DNA of 64,000 nucleotides from Vibrio profundi (lineage in GTDB: Bacteria; Pseudomonadota; Gammaproteobacteria; Enterobacterales; Vibrionaceae): positions 372,001-436,000 of the forward strand of contig NZ_RZIS01000004.1 of the NCBI RefSeq assembly GCF_005281835.1, written 5' to 3'. Positions 49,621 through 60,353 of this stretch are shown here, one piece after another. Within the stretch, counting starts at the first letter, position 1. Each line of letters begins with the position of its first letter. Both the position numbers and the translations under genes were made by a program. Under the pieces are notes generated by a model. The model had not been told where the DNA came from, did no database searches, and was given only the letters and a program-made list of their open reading frames with translations.

Positions 49621-51225
49621 TTACATGCGGAAGATGCCAAACTGGCTTTCAGGTATCGGTGCTCGCAGCGATGCAATTAAGGCTTTTCCGATAACTTCTC
49701 GTGTATCTTTTGGGTCAATAATGCCGTCATCCCATAATCGAGCACTCGCGTAAAACGGGTGGCCTTGTTGCTCGTACATATCTTGAATGGGCTGCTTGAA
49801 TTGTGCTTCTTCTTCGTCTGACCAAGGTTCACCTTTACGGTTTTTTACCTCTCGTTTCACTTGAGCCAACACACCAGCGGCTTGCTCACCACCCATGACG
49901 GAAATACGGGCGTTAGGCCACATCCACATCATGGTTGGGTCATAAGCGCGGCCGCACATTCCATAGTTACCAGCGCCATACGAACCGCCAATAATGACTG
50001 TGAATTTAGGTACGTCTGCACAGGCTACTGCCATCACGAGTTTTGCGCCGTGTTTAGCGATGCCTTGCTCTTCGTATTTTTTCCCGACCATAAATCCGGT
50101 GATGTTTTGCAGGAATAGCAATGGGATCTTGCGCTTGGCACACAGCTCAATAAAGTGCGCGCCTTTTTGAGCGGATTCTGAAAATAAGATGCCATTGTTG
50201 CCGATGATACCGATCGGGTGACCGAATAGATGGGCAAAACCGCAGATCAACGTTTTGCCATAACACGCTTTGAATTCATCGAAATCGGAGTCGTCGACCA
50301 CGCGCGCGATCACTTCACGCACATCAAACAAATGGCGCAAGTCGGCATTGACGATGCCGTATATCTCTTCTGCGTTATAGCGTGGTGGGAGCGCCTTTTT
50401 GGAAGGCGCGAGAGTAGGTGGTTGATTAGTACTTGCGATCGATTGACGAGCGATTTGCAGCGCGTGTTGCTCATTTTGAGCGTAATAATCTGCTACACCA
50501 GACTTTTTACAGTGCACATCAGCGCCGCCCAGTTCTTCGGCGGTGACTACTTCCCCTGTTGCCGCTTGAACCAGAGGCGGCCCAGCCAAAAAAATAGTGC
50601 CCTGTTCTTTGACTATGATTGACACATCAGCCATTGCGGGAACATAAGCGCCTCCGGCTGTGCACAGGCCTAAAACAACAGCAATTTGTGGAATACCTTT
50701 GGCTGACATTCTCGCTTGATTGAAAAAGATGCGGCCAAAGTGCTCTTTATCGGGAAATACTTCCGCCTGGTGTGGGAGGTTGGCACCGCCTGAATCGACG
50801 AGGTAAATGCACGGAAGTTGGCAGCGTTCTGCTATTTCTTGTGCGCGAAGGTGTTTTTTGACCGTAAGGGGGTAATAGGTTCCCCCTTTGACTGACGGAT
50901 CATTGGCGATGATCATGCACTCGATCCCTTCAACTTTTCCGATCCCTGCCACCACGCCAGCGCAGGGGATGGCTTCGTCATAGACGCGCCACGCAGCAAA
51001 TTGTCCTATCTCAAGAAAGTCTTCAGGATCATCAAGCAATTCAGCGATACGTTCTCTTACTGGCAGTTTCCCTTTTGAACGCTGACGAGCGAGCGCTGCC
51101 TTCCCACCACCTTGCTTAATCACATCAAGGTTAGAGCGCAAGTTATCGATTTGGTCGACCATGATTCGTTGATTGGTAATGAAGTGTGGGTCGTTGGGCT
51201 TTGCCTTGCTTTGTAGAATCGCCAT
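49621..51225 (-). CDS. liuB: Methylcrotonoyl-CoA carboxylase carboxyltransferase (beta) subunit
   Basis: A 534-residue carboxyltransferase. [41 protein letters not shown], the [13 protein letters not shown] acyl-CoA site and [18 protein letters not shown] mark it as the MCC beta type, with the usual length (about 535). It needs the biotin carboxylase/carrier alpha subunit (LiuD) to work, and no such gene is present in this operon or the window. Confidence 0.94.
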   Translation of the reverse strand: MAILQSKAKPNDPHFITNQRIMVDQIDNLRSNLDVIKQGGGKAALARQRSKGKLPVRERIAELLDDPEDFLEIGQFAAWRVYDEAIPCAGVVAGIGKVEGIECMIIANDPSVKGGTYYPLTVKKHLRAQEIAERCQLPCIYLVDSGGANLPHQAEVFPDKEHFGRIFFNQARMSAKGIPQIAVVLGLCTAGGAYVPAMADVSIIVKEQGTIFLAGPPLVQAATGEVVTAEELGGADVHCKKSGVADYYAQNEQHALQIARQSIASTNQPPTLAPSKKALPPRYNAEEIYGIVNADLRHLFDVREVIARVVDDSDFDEFKACYGKTLICGFAHLFGHPIGIIGNNGILFSESAQKGAHFIELCAKRKIPLLFLQNITGFMVGKKYEEQGIAKHGAKLVMAVACADVPKFTVIIGGSYGAGNYGMCGRAYDPTMMWMWPNARISVMGGEQAAGVLAQVKREVKNRKGEPWSDEEEAQFKQPIQDMYEQQGHPFYASARLWDDGIIDPKDTREVIGKALIASLRAPIPESQFGIFRM

Positions 51226-51247
51226 ACATGCTCCTTAGTGACTTTCG

Positions 51248-52417
51248 CTATCGCGACTCTTCAAAGAGTTCACGGCCAATTAGCATTCGGCGAATTTCTG
51301 AAGTGCCGGCGCCAATCTCATACAGCTTGGCATCGCGTAATAAGCGCCCGGCGGGAAATTCATTGATATACCCGTTCCCGCCAAGTAATTGGATCGCATC
51401 TAACGCTATTTGAGTCGCCAATTCAGCGGCATACAGAATGACTCCAGCGGCATCTTTTCGGGTACTTTCACCGCGGTCGCAAGCCGCAGCGACCGTATAA
51501 ACGTAAGCTCGGGCGGCGTTGGTACGGGTATACATATCAGCAACTTTTGCTTGGACTAACTGAAATTCCCCAATGGAGCGGCCGAACTGTTTTCGGTCGT
51601 GAACGTAGGGCATCACCAAGTCTAAGCAGGCTTGCATAATTCCTAGCGGCCCAGCGGCTAACACCACCCGTTCATAATCCAAGCCGCTCATTAGGACTTC
51701 AACGCCGTGGTTGACTTCACCGAGCACGTTTTCGAGAGGCACTTTGCAGTTGTCAAAGACCAGTTCACAGGTGTTTGAACCGCGCATCCCTAACTTATCG
51801 AGCTTTTGCGCATGGCTGAAACCTTCAAATTCTGACTCAATGATAAAGGCGGTAATACCGTGTGATTTGGCTTGCGGGTCTGTTTTAGCGTAAACCACTA
51901 GCGTATGAGCATCTGGCCCATTGGTGATCCACATTTTGGTGCCATTGAGAATGTAGTATTCACCGCTTAACTCCGCTTTTAGCTGCATGCTAACGACATC
52001 AGAGCCAGCATTGGGCTCACTCATGGCAAGTGCACCAATGTGGCTACCATCGATGAGCTTAGGTAAGTATTTATCGCGCTGTGCTTGTGTGCCGTTTCGG
52101 AAAATTTGGTTCACACAAAGGTTAGAGTGTGCGCCATAACTGAGTGCTACAGATGCGGAGGCTCGGCTGATTTCTTCCATGGCAATCACATGGGCTAAGT
52201 ACCCCATGTTGGCACCGCCATACTCTTCATCAACCGTGACGCCGAGTAAACCCATGTCGCCAAGTAATGGCCAAAGGTGATTGGGAAATTGATTGTCTCT
52301 GTCGATATCGGCAGCAATAGGCGCGATGTGCTCGCTGGCAAAGGCATTAACTTGCTCACGCAGCATGTTGACGGTTTCATCTAGGCCGAAATTCAGTGGG
52401 ATATAATCATTGTTCAT
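51248..52417 (-). CDS. liuA: Isovaleryl-CoA dehydrogenase
   Basis: A 389-residue FAD acyl-CoA dehydrogenase that oxidises isovaleryl-CoA to 3-methylcrotonyl-CoA. The diagnostic catalytic Glu249 is in [14 protein letters not shown], and the position that is Glu in most relatives reads GAGTSEI here, as in isovaleryl-CoA dehydrogenases. FAD-site stretches [15 protein letters not shown] and [13 protein letters not shown] are present. First enzyme gene after liuR, with a 54-base gap. Confidence 0.94.
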   Translation of the reverse strand: MNNDYIPLNFGLDETVNMLREQVNAFASEHIAPIAADIDRDNQFPNHLWPLLGDMGLLGVTVDEEYGGANMGYLAHVIAMEEISRASASVALSYGAHSNLCVNQIFRNGTQAQRDKYLPKLIDGSHIGALAMSEPNAGSDVVSMQLKAELSGEYYILNGTKMWITNGPDAHTLVVYAKTDPQAKSHGITAFIIESEFEGFSHAQKLDKLGMRGSNTCELVFDNCKVPLENVLGEVNHGVEVLMSGLDYERVVLAAGPLGIMQACLDLVMPYVHDRKQFGRSIGEFQLVQAKVADMYTRTNAARAYVYTVAAACDRGESTRKDAAGVILYAAELATQIALDAIQLLGGNGYINEFPAGRLLRDAKLYEIGAGTSEIRRMLIGRELFEESR

Positions 52418-52471
52418 GCTATTTCCTCATCTTCCTGTTCGATATGACGAGACGCTTGTTCGTCATTCCCA

Positions 52472-52852
52472 TTAATTGGGTTTAGAGCGATTGAGGGCTT
52501 GGTGGCAGCGCTCTCGTGCGGTATTGAGCTCGGTCATGACCACATTGATGTCGTCGAGTTGTCTTTGTAGCAATAGCTGTTTTTCATCAATAATGTTGAG
52601 CATTTTTTCCAACTGCACATCACTTTGATTGGTGTCGTATAGCTCAAAAAGGTCACGAATTTCTGCTAACGAAAAGCCTAACCTTTTACCCCGTAAAATC
52701 AGCTTCAAACGGATTTTATCGCGTCGCTGATAGACCCTAGTATTGCCCTGACGGCTTGGGTGGATTAGCCCCATATCTTCGTAAAAGCGAATACTGCGTG
52801 TCGTAATTTCGAACTCTTTGGCCAGTTCGCTAATCTTGAACGTATCCATCAT
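52472..52852 (-). CDS. liuR: MerR family regulator of leucine catabolism (LiuR)
   Basis: A 126-residue MerR-type regulator: winged helix FKISELAKEFEITTRSIRFYEDMGLIHPSRQGNTRVYQRRD followed by a dimerising helix. No cysteines for metal binding are seen, as expected for LiuR/AtuR. The ATG at 52852 follows GGAGGGAC. It heads the liu operon and lies divergent from ivd; two TACGT-rich near-palindromes lie in the gap. Established role of LiuR: repressor of branched-chain amino acid catabolism genes in gamma-proteobacteria. Confidence 0.9.
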   Translation of the reverse strand: MMDTFKISELAKEFEITTRSIRFYEDMGLIHPSRQGNTRVYQRRDKIRLKLILRGKRLGFSLAEIRDLFELYDTNQSDVQLEKMLNIIDEKQLLLQRQLDDINVVMTELNTARERCHQALNRSKPN

Positions 52853-52957
52853 TGATGTCCCTCCAACGCCGTGTTGCTGAGGAAAACACAAGAATTAGTG
52901 GCTTAATGAATAGCGTGTTTACTGTCCATTAAGTTTGACATGTTGCTCATTTGTTTC

Positions 52958-52973
52958 TTTACGTTTACGTAAA
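52958..52973. promoter_or_regulatory. Candidate LiuR operator 1
   Basis: TTTACGT-TT-ACGTAAA has perfect 7-bp arms around a 2-base spacer, midway between liuR and ivdA. The same core recurs at 52987-53003 on the opposite strand. Confidence 0.65.
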
Positions 52974-52986
52974 TGTTAGTGCTATG

Positions 52987-53003
52987 CTTACGTAAACGTC
53001 AAG
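52987..53003. promoter_or_regulatory. Candidate LiuR operator 2
   Basis: CTTACGTAAACGTCAAG; its reverse complement shares ACGTTTACGTAA with operator 1, with centres 29 bases apart. It is nearer the ivd side. Confidence 0.6.
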
Positions 53004-53145
53004 AAATGGCAGTTCAAAAAATAACCACAACTTTTGCTCTTTTGATTTACCGATTCGGCATGTGGACCCGATAATCCGATTCGTTAAAAAGGGCGGTCAT
53101 TGAACTCGGTTACGGTATGTTTTGGCTGCGAATGAGGGTAACGCA

Positions 53146-54360
53146 ATGGATAAATCCGTTTGGATAGTTTCAGCTAAACGTACTCCGCTAGGCAGTTTTC
53201 AGGGCATGCTTCATGGTTTTTCTGCTCCTGAATTAGGGCAAATCGCCATACGCTCAGCGCTTGAGTCTGCCGATATTCCATCTCACATCATTAATGAAGT
53301 TTTTATGGGGTGCGTGCTCCCCGCCGGATGCGGCCAAGCCCCCGCACGTCAAGCCGCATTAGGCGCTGAACTTCCTCACTCTGTTGGCTGTACCACCATT
53401 AACAAAGTATGTGGTTCAGGTATGAAAGCCGTAATGCTTACCCATGATCTGATTCGTTCGGGCTCGATTCAAAGTGGCGTCGCTGGTGGGATGGAAAGCA
53501 TGACTAACGCGCCTTATCTATTAAAAGAATCACGAGGCGGCATGCGTTTAGGCCATAAGTCCACTTATGACCACATGTTTTTGGACGGCCTTCAAGATGC
53601 CTATGAAGGCGAGCTAATGGGCGTGTATGCGCAGAAAGTAGCCGACCAATTACAATTTAGCCGCAAGCAAATGGATGATTGGGCCTCAATGTCCGCGCAA
53701 CGAGCATTGCAAGCTCAACAGCAGAGCCTATTTGCTGATGAGCTCGCGACAGTGGAAGTCAAAAATCGCAAAACCAAACAAGTGGATGTGCTTGATTTTG
53801 ATGAACACCCTCAAGAAATAGATTTAGAAAAAATTAGTCAGCTTCGCCCTGCGTTTGCGGAGCAAGGAACGGTGACGGCCGCCAACTCGAGTTCGATTTC
53901 AGATGGCGCAGCGGCACTGGTGTTGATGGATTCGGTGGTAGCGGAACAACACGGGTATACACCGTTAGCCATTATAAAAGGTCACTCGACACATGCGCGT
54001 AAGCCATCGGAATTTACATTGGCTCCGGTGTTCGCCATTGAGCAGTTATTGTCGCAGTTAGATTGGTCAATTGGCGAGGTCGACTTATGGGAAATCAACG
54101 AAGCGTTTGCAGTGGTCACTCAAATAGCGGTGCACCAACTTGGGCTGGATATTGAAAAAGTGAACATTAAAGGTGGCGCGTGCGCGCTTGGGCATCCGAT
54201 CGGTGCCAGTGGTGCACGGATTTTGGTCACTTTGATTCATAGCTTAAAGCAAATGCAAGCCGCGACAGACAACCAGCATAAAAAGACCATGCGTGGTGTA
54301 GCGTCACTGTGTATTGGTGGCGGAGAAGCAACGGCCATAGGAATTGAAGTGCCTTTGTAG
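53146..54360 (+). CDS. ivdA: Acetyl-CoA acyltransferase (thiolase) of the ivd operon
   Basis: A 404-residue thiolase. Acyl-Cys89 ([11 protein letters not shown]), His350 ([16 protein letters not shown]) and Cys389 (CIGGGEATA) form the active site. In isoleucine breakdown it would cleave 2-methylacetoacetyl-CoA. ATG 53146 follows GAGGG; a TTG at 53122 is less likely. First gene of a seven-gene operon whose order matches ivdABCDEFG known from Shewanella and relatives. Confidence 0.92.
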   Translation: MDKSVWIVSAKRTPLGSFQGMLHGFSAPELGQIAIRSALESADIPSHIINEVFMGCVLPAGCGQAPARQAALGAELPHSVGCTTINKVCGSGMKAVMLTHDLIRSGSIQSGVAGGMESMTNAPYLLKESRGGMRLGHKSTYDHMFLDGLQDAYEGELMGVYAQKVADQLQFSRKQMDDWASMSAQRALQAQQQSLFADELATVEVKNRKTKQVDVLDFDEHPQEIDLEKISQLRPAFAEQGTVTAANSSSISDGAAALVLMDSVVAEQHGYTPLAIIKGHSTHARKPSEFTLAPVFAIEQLLSQLDWSIGEVDLWEINEAFAVVTQIAVHQLGLDIEKVNIKGGACALGHPIGASGARILVTLIHSLKQMQAATDNQHKKTMRGVASLCIGGGEATAIGIEVPL

Positions 54361-54473
54361 GCTGTAAATGGCCAAGTTGAGGCTACACATTGTAGCAAGC
54401 AGATTAGTTTGAAATTCGTCGACCCGTAAAGGTGTGGTGAGTAGGGTTGGCATAATCTAAAAGGAAGAATGCG

Positions 54474-55964
54474 ATGAAGTCAGTTCCCTTATTAATTGGT
54501 GGTGAGTTTCGTCAATCAGAAACACGTGAATGGGTCGATGTCACCAACCCCGCGACGAATCAAGTGATTGCCAATCTACCTTGTGCAACTGAAAGTGAAA
54601 TGGAGCAAGCGATAGAAAGCGCAGCGCAAACCTTTCAATCATGGAAGCAGGTTGCGGTGCCTGAACGAGCAAGACTGATGCTGCGATACCAGCATTTGTT
54701 GAAAGAGTATCATGATGATCTTGCCATTTTACTTTCTCATGAAACCGGAAAAACGATTGCTGATGCCAAAGGAGACGTTTGGCGTGGGATCGAGGTGGTG
54801 GAGCAAGCTGCCAATATCGCCAGCAATATGATGGGCGAAATGGTAGAAAATGTTGCGACTGATATCGATACTTACTCTATTACTCAACCGCTCGGTGTGT
54901 GTTGCGGTATTACGCCCTTTAATTTCCCTGCAATGATTCCGTTATGGATGTTTCCAATAGCAATAGCAAGTGGGAACACCTTTGTGCTTAAGCCTTCTGA
55001 GCAGGTACCGCTTACTTCTATTCGCATGGCCGAACTGTTTGAGCAAGCAGGCGCGCCGAAAGGTGTCTTGCAAATTGTTCACGGCCGAAAAGAGCAGGTC
55101 GACTATCTACTGTCACACCCTGATATTCGTACTATTTCTTTCGTCGGTTCAGTGCCTGTTGCTCAGTATATCTATCAGCAAGGCACTAAGAACTTCAAGC
55201 GGGTTCAAGCCTTTGCCGGAGCGAAAAACCATATGGTGATAATGCCCGATGCAAACAAAGAACAAGTGGTCAACAATCTTGTTGGAGCGTCCGTTGGTGC
55301 GGCGGGTCAGCGTTGTATGGCGATATCGGTGGCGGTATTCGTTGGGGGAACTAAGCAATGGATCCCTGACTTAAAAGCCGAAATGGCAAAAATTCAGCCT
55401 GGTGCCTGGGACGATGAGAGTGCGGGTTATGGGCCGTTAATCAGCAAGCAAGCTAAAGAGCGAGTATTGAAGTTAATCCAAGAAGGGAAAGACCAAGGAG
55501 CAGTGTGTGAATTAGATGGAAGTCAGTGCATGGTTGATGGGTTCCCGGATGGAAACTGGGTGGGGCCGACTTTATTTAGTGGCGTAACCACGGAAATGTC
55601 TATCTACCAGCAAGAAATTTTTGGACCAGTGCTTGTCTGTTTGGAAGTCGACACCCTAGAAGATGCAATTGCTTTAATTAACGAGAACCCTTACGGGAAC
55701 GGTACATCCATATTTACGGCAAATGGCGCTGCGGCGCGTAAATATCAACATGAGATCCAAGTAGGGCAAGTCGGTATTAATGTCCCTATTCCAGTGCCAT
55801 TACCCTTCTTCTCATTTACGGGCTGGCGAGGCAGTTTCTATGGTGACTTGCATGCTTATGGTAAGCAGGCGGTACGTTTTTATACTGAAACTAAGACGGT
55901 CACTTCACGTTGGTTTGATGATGATATTCCGTCTGGTCCCAACATGACTATCCAATTGAAATAA
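54474..55964 (+). CDS. mmsA: CoA-acylating methylmalonate-semialdehyde dehydrogenase
   Basis: A 496-residue aldehyde dehydrogenase that makes propionyl-CoA from methylmalonate semialdehyde in valine breakdown. Catalytic Cys281 lies in [13 protein letters not shown]; the substrate-site stretches [19 protein letters not shown] and [20 protein letters not shown] identify the MMSDH type rather than an ordinary aldehyde dehydrogenase. GGAAGAATGCG gives the ribosome site. Second gene (ivdB) of the ivd operon. Confidence 0.95.
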   Translation: MKSVPLLIGGEFRQSETREWVDVTNPATNQVIANLPCATESEMEQAIESAAQTFQSWKQVAVPERARLMLRYQHLLKEYHDDLAILLSHETGKTIADAKGDVWRGIEVVEQAANIASNMMGEMVENVATDIDTYSITQPLGVCCGITPFNFPAMIPLWMFPIAIASGNTFVLKPSEQVPLTSIRMAELFEQAGAPKGVLQIVHGRKEQVDYLLSHPDIRTISFVGSVPVAQYIYQQGTKNFKRVQAFAGAKNHMVIMPDANKEQVVNNLVGASVGAAGQRCMAISVAVFVGGTKQWIPDLKAEMAKIQPGAWDDESAGYGPLISKQAKERVLKLIQEGKDQGAVCELDGSQCMVDGFPDGNWVGPTLFSGVTTEMSIYQQEIFGPVLVCLEVDTLEDAIALINENPYGNGTSIFTANGAAARKYQHEIQVGQVGINVPIPVPLPFFSFTGWRGSFYGDLHAYGKQAVRFYTETKTVTSRWFDDDIPSGPNMTIQLK

Positions 55965-56000
55965 AGGGTTAAATGTTTGAGATAACTAGGTGGGCTGATT

Positions 56001-57155
56001 ATGGATTTTGAATTGAATGAAGACCAACGCGCATTTTCTGAAACGGCTTATCAATTTGCTTTAGACAGATTGAGCCCGATGGCAGCGGAATGGGATGAAA
56101 AACAGATATTCCCCAAAGACGTATTAAAAGAAGCGGGGGAGCTTGGCTTCCTTAGTTTGTATACACCAGAAGAGCAAGGCGGGCTAGGTTTAAGCCGTTT
56201 AGATTCATCAATCATCTTTGAGCAGCTCGCGATGGGGTGCACATCAACAACGGCGTTTATGACGATTCACAATATGGTGACTTGGATGACCGCAAGCTTC
56301 GCTCGTGATTCGGTTAAGGCGCAATATTGTGATCGTTTGATCACAGGGGACTGGCTGGGATCGTACTGCCTAACTGAGCCTAATGCAGGATCGGACGCAG
56401 CGTCTTTAACGACTACTGCGGTGAAGCAAGGCGATCATTATCTGCTGAATGGTGGCAAAACCTTTATATCCGGTGCTGGCGAAACCGACTTGCTGGTGGT
56501 GATGGCGAGAACGGGTGAGCAGGGCGCAAAAGGGGTTTCTGCATTTGTGGTACCTGCGGATGCCGAAGGGATAAGCTACGGACGTAAAGAACCCAAAATG
56601 GGTTGGAACAGCCAGCCTACGCGAGCAATTACATTCGATAATGTTTCTATCCCAGCGGACCACTTGTTAGGTGAAGAAGGGCAAGGATTTGTTTTTGCGA
56701 TGAAAGGTCTGGATGGCGGGCGGATTAATATCGCGACCTGTTCAATTGGTACTGCCCAGCAAGCTTTGAATCAAGCAACGCAATATATGCAAGAACGAAA
56801 ACAGTTCGGTAAAAACTTAGCGCAGTTTCAAGGTCTACAATTCAAATTAGCAGACATGGCAACGGAGTTAGTAGCCGCTCGTCAATTAGTGCGTTATGCC
56901 GCGAGTAAGCTCGATAAACAAGACCCTGAAGCGACGGCTTATTGCGCAATGGCCAAGCGCTTTGCGACAGATGTAGGGTTTAGAGTTTGCGACCAAGCGC
57001 TTCAACTTTATGGCGGTTATGGCTACATCAAAGAATACCCAATGGAGCGCTATTTCAGAGATGTTCGTGTACATCAAATTTTAGAAGGCACCAATGAAAT
57101 TATGCGTTTGATTGTTGCGCGTCGATTGCTCGCAGAGGGGGCTAATATCTTATAG
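56001..57155 (+). CDS. ivdC: Acyl-CoA dehydrogenase (isobutyryl/2-methylbutyryl-CoA type)
   Basis: A 384-residue FAD acyl-CoA dehydrogenase. The catalytic base Glu362 is in ILEGTNEIMRL, the canonical place, in contrast to liuA. YCLTEPNAGSDAASLTT and QLYGGYGYIKEYPMERYFRD are FAD/substrate stretches. By operon position it oxidises isobutyryl-CoA and probably 2-methylbutyryl-CoA. It starts 36 bases after mmsA. Confidence 0.9.
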   Translation: MDFELNEDQRAFSETAYQFALDRLSPMAAEWDEKQIFPKDVLKEAGELGFLSLYTPEEQGGLGLSRLDSSIIFEQLAMGCTSTTAFMTIHNMVTWMTASFARDSVKAQYCDRLITGDWLGSYCLTEPNAGSDAASLTTTAVKQGDHYLLNGGKTFISGAGETDLLVVMARTGEQGAKGVSAFVVPADAEGISYGRKEPKMGWNSQPTRAITFDNVSIPADHLLGEEGQGFVFAMKGLDGGRINIATCSIGTAQQALNQATQYMQERKQFGKNLAQFQGLQFKLADMATELVAARQLVRYAASKLDKQDPEATAYCAMAKRFATDVGFRVCDQALQLYGGYGYIKEYPMERYFRDVRVHQILEGTNEIMRLIVARRLLAEGANIL

Positions 57156-57240
57156 GGCGAAGAAGGTTGCTGTTCATCTATCTACATTAAAAATCGATAT
57201 TGGTCGCCATGTTTATCAACGGATTTAAGGAAGTGTGTTT

Positions 57241-58041
57241 ATGTCTCACCATTTAGAGAACCCAAAAGAGTCGGCTATTCAATTGGACATTCAAGGGCAC
57301 ACCGCAGTGTTAACCATGAATAACCCTCCGGCTAATACGTGGACTGAAAGTAGCCTAGATGAGCTTAAACACACGATTCTAGCCTTAAACGAAGACAATA
57401 ATGTCTACGCTTTAGTCATTACTGGCCAAGGCGAAAAGTTCTTTTCTGCGGGGGCAGATCTGAATTTGTTTGCCGACGGAGACAAAACGACCGCATTTGA
57501 TATGGCGCGAGCGTTCTCTGAAGCGTTTGAAACTTTGTCTTGTTTTCGGGGCGTTTCTATCGCAGCGATTAATGGTTACGCGATGGGTGGCGGGCTGGAA
57601 GTGGCGCTGGCGTGCGATATTCGGATAGCAGAGGAGCAAGCGGTAATGGCGTTACCAGAAGCAAAAGTTGGCTTGCTACCTTGTGCGGGTGGGACGCAAA
57701 ACCTAACGGCATTAGTCGGGGAGGGGTGGGCGAAACGCATCATATTGTGCGGAGAACAAGTGAAACCTGAACAAGCACTACAAATAAGATTGATTGAAGA
57801 AATTGTGCCGCAAGGGCAGTCGCTCGAAAGTGCGGTTGCATTGGCAAGCTCGGTCGCTAATCAGTCGCCTTCTTCTGTGACGGCTTGTAAATCTTTGATT
57901 CAAAACACGCGTTACTCACCGTTGAATCAAGGGCTAATGAAAGAGCGTGAATTGTTTGTGAAGTTGTTTGATACACAAGACCAAACGGAAGGGGTCAATG
58001 CCTTTTTACAAAAGCGTAAGCCCGAGTGGAAAAATCAATAA
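57241..58041 (+). CDS. ivdD: Enoyl-CoA hydratase of the ivd operon
   Basis: A 266-residue crotonase-fold hydratase with oxyanion-hole stretches EKFFSAGADLNLFADG and GYAMGGGLEVALACDIRIA and LPEAKVGLLPCAGGTQNL. It would hydrate methacrylyl-CoA and tiglyl-CoA. ATG 57241 follows AAGGAAG with good spacing; a GTG six bases upstream is possible. Fourth gene of the operon. Confidence 0.9.
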   Translation: MSHHLENPKESAIQLDIQGHTAVLTMNNPPANTWTESSLDELKHTILALNEDNNVYALVITGQGEKFFSAGADLNLFADGDKTTAFDMARAFSEAFETLSCFRGVSIAAINGYAMGGGLEVALACDIRIAEEQAVMALPEAKVGLLPCAGGTQNLTALVGEGWAKRIILCGEQVKPEQALQIRLIEEIVPQGQSLESAVALASSVANQSPSSVTACKSLIQNTRYSPLNQGLMKERELFVKLFDTQDQTEGVNAFLQKRKPEWKNQ

Positions 58042-58123
58042 CGAGAATCGCAGTGAAACGGCAAGCTAAGAGCTACTTAGTGCTACGCGATTTGGAATCC
58101 TTTGAAGATTTGTCGGAGGGAAT

Positions 58124-59269
58124 ATGGCAGGGAAAGTCAGGTTTGACAGGCTTAATTGTACTGACAGTTATCATCAAATTGGTGTCGCGACGTTAGATAA
58201 CCCTGAATCATTAAACGCACTGACATTTGATATGTTAGCGCAATTGAATCAGCAACTGCTGGATTGGCAGGCCGATGAACACATCGTGTGTGTTCTCATC
58301 AATGGTGAAGGCTCAAAAGCCTTTTGTGCAGGGGGCGATGTTCGCACCATGCATACTGTGATGAGCAAGCAGTCTAAGTCCGATGCTGAGCAATTTTGTA
58401 CTCGCTATTTTTCGTTGGAATACCAGTGTGACTATTTGATTCATACTTACCCTAAGCCAATTATCGCGTGGGGTGAAGGCATCGTAATGGGCGGTGGCAT
58501 GGGTGTGTTTATGGGAGCGAGCCATAAAGTCGTGACACCAAAATCACGTTTGGCGATGCCTGAAGTGAGTATCGGTTTATTCCCAGATGTAGGCGGGACA
58601 TGGTTTCTAAACCGCTTGGAAGTTGGCGTAGGTTTGTTCCTTGGCTTAACCGGGACTATGGTCAACTCCAGCGATGCTGTGGAGCTTCACCTTGGGGACT
58701 ATCTATTGTTACCTGAACATCGAGATCAACTGTGTGATCAGCTTCAGTCGATCCAGTGGCTTAGTGCTAACGATCATTATTCAGTGATCAATGAGCTATT
58801 GGAAAGCCTAACCGTAGAGGCAGTGACGCATCAACCAGAGCACCAAATCGTCCCATTCTTATCACGGATCGAGTTTGCTTGTCGAAGTAATGATTTGGCC
58901 TTAATTCGTCAGAGCTTGCTTGATATTGAAATCTCGGGTGCAACACCGGATCAAGCGAAATGGCTTGAAACGGCGCAACGTTCCTTATTAGCGGGAAGTC
59001 CTATTACCTCACACATCGTATTTCGTCAGATCAAGCACTATCACGACCTCTCTCTGGCAGATTGCTTTCGGTTAGAACTGAACTTAGCGGTACGAAGTGG
59101 CATGTTAGGTGAGTTCCAAGAAGGGGTTAGAGCGCGGCTGATCGACAAATGTGGTGAACCAAACTGGATGTTCGAGACAGTTTACGATGTTGATAAAAAA
59201 GTGATGGATACATTGTTTACTCCTTTGTGGCGCGACGATGAGCACCCTTTGTCTCAGCTGGGCAAATAA
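58124..59269 (+). CDS. ivdE: 3-hydroxyisobutyryl-CoA hydrolase
   Basis: A 381-residue protein of the crotonase superfamily with the HIBCH layout: SKAFCAGGDVRTMHTVM, GEGIVMGGGMGVFMGASHKVVT, LAMPEVSIGLFPDVGGTWFLNRL and a longer C-terminal helical part (FRLELNLAVRSGMLGEFQEGVRARLIDK). It frees 3-hydroxyisobutyrate from CoA in valine breakdown. GGAGGG lies just before the ATG. Fifth gene of the operon. Confidence 0.92.
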   Translation: MAGKVRFDRLNCTDSYHQIGVATLDNPESLNALTFDMLAQLNQQLLDWQADEHIVCVLINGEGSKAFCAGGDVRTMHTVMSKQSKSDAEQFCTRYFSLEYQCDYLIHTYPKPIIAWGEGIVMGGGMGVFMGASHKVVTPKSRLAMPEVSIGLFPDVGGTWFLNRLEVGVGLFLGLTGTMVNSSDAVELHLGDYLLLPEHRDQLCDQLQSIQWLSANDHYSVINELLESLTVEAVTHQPEHQIVPFLSRIEFACRSNDLALIRQSLLDIEISGATPDQAKWLETAQRSLLAGSPITSHIVFRQIKHYHDLSLADCFRLELNLAVRSGMLGEFQEGVRARLIDKCGEPNWMFETVYDVDKKVMDTLFTPLWRDDEHPLSQLGK

Positions 59270-59327
59270 GTTTTAGTTGAACGAACCATTCTAATTTCAC
59301 TAACTACCTCACTTGAGGAGGCGTTTC

Positions 59328-60248
59328 ATGAGTACCATTGCATTTATTGGACTAGGTAACATGGGTGGTCCTATGGCGGAAAACCTGTTGAAAGCCGGGT
59401 TTTCTGTACGAGTTTTTGATTTGAACGAGGCAGCAGCCAAGAAGCTGGAGCCATTAGGTGCGGTTGTTTCGCACTCTGTCAAAGAAGTGGTCACAGGGGC
59501 GACAACGGTGATCACTATGCTGCCAGCGGGTGCGCATGTACGAGCGGTTTACCTTGGCGAGGCTGAGCAAGATAACTCAAATAGTGTGGGTTTGTTGGAT
59601 GTCGTGAGTCAGGACACCTTTCTGATTGACTCGTCTACTATTGATCCGGAAACCGCGAAGTTGGTGGCCAATGAAGCGGATAAGAAAGGACTGCAGTTTG
59701 TTGATGCACCTGTATCGGGCGGTGTAGCAGGCGCTAAAGCCGCCACTTTAACGTTTATTGTGGGTGGAACGGATGCTGCGTTCGAAAAAGCGGAAGCTGT
59801 GCTGAAGTTCGTTGGTAAGAATGTCTTCCATGCTGGTAATGCTGGCGATGGCCAAATGGCGAAAATTTGTAATAACTTGATGCTAGGAATTTTAATGTCT
59901 GGGACCTGCGAAGCGCTGAACTTAGGCATCGATAATGGACTCAACCCTAAGGTGCTTTCTGACATCATGTTACAAAGCTCTGGCCGAAATTGGGCTTTGG
60001 AGCTGTATAACCCTTGCCCAGGTGTTATGGAAAACTCGCCAGCCAGCAATCAATATAAGCCGGGCTTTATGAGTAAGCTTATGTTGAAAGATTTGGGCTT
60101 GGGAATGGACGCCGCTATTCAAAGCCAGTCTTCGATACCAATGGGGACGTTAGCGCGAAACCTTTATGCATTTCACAACGCCGACGGTAATGAAGAGCTA
60201 GACTTCTCGAGTTTGTTCGAGTTTTACCAACATCAAACCAAACAGTAA
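59328..60248 (+). CDS. mmsB: 3-hydroxyisobutyrate dehydrogenase
   Basis: A 306-residue NAD-dependent beta-hydroxyacid dehydrogenase. The Rossmann motif FIGLGNMGGPMAENLLKAGF, substrate stretch DAPVSGGVAGAKAATLTFIVGG, and the catalytic Lys in GQMAKICNNLMLG (about residue 179) are clear. It makes methylmalonate semialdehyde for MmsA. ATG 59328 follows GAGGAGG. Sixth gene (ivdF). Confidence 0.94.
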   Translation: MSTIAFIGLGNMGGPMAENLLKAGFSVRVFDLNEAAAKKLEPLGAVVSHSVKEVVTGATTVITMLPAGAHVRAVYLGEAEQDNSNSVGLLDVVSQDTFLIDSSTIDPETAKLVANEADKKGLQFVDAPVSGGVAGAKAATLTFIVGGTDAAFEKAEAVLKFVGKNVFHAGNAGDGQMAKICNNLMLGILMSGTCEALNLGIDNGLNPKVLSDIMLQSSGRNWALELYNPCPGVMENSPASNQYKPGFMSKLMLKDLGLGMDAAIQSQSSIPMGTLARNLYAFHNADGNEELDFSSLFEFYQHQTKQ

Positions 60249-60353
60249 ATGGGATGACCGCTAGGGCTTTTAGCCCGTAAAGGCCGTATCAAGGTTAGCC
60301 TGTAAATACAGCATTTAGGCGATAGATTTGCATGTCGCAAATGGAGAGTGATG

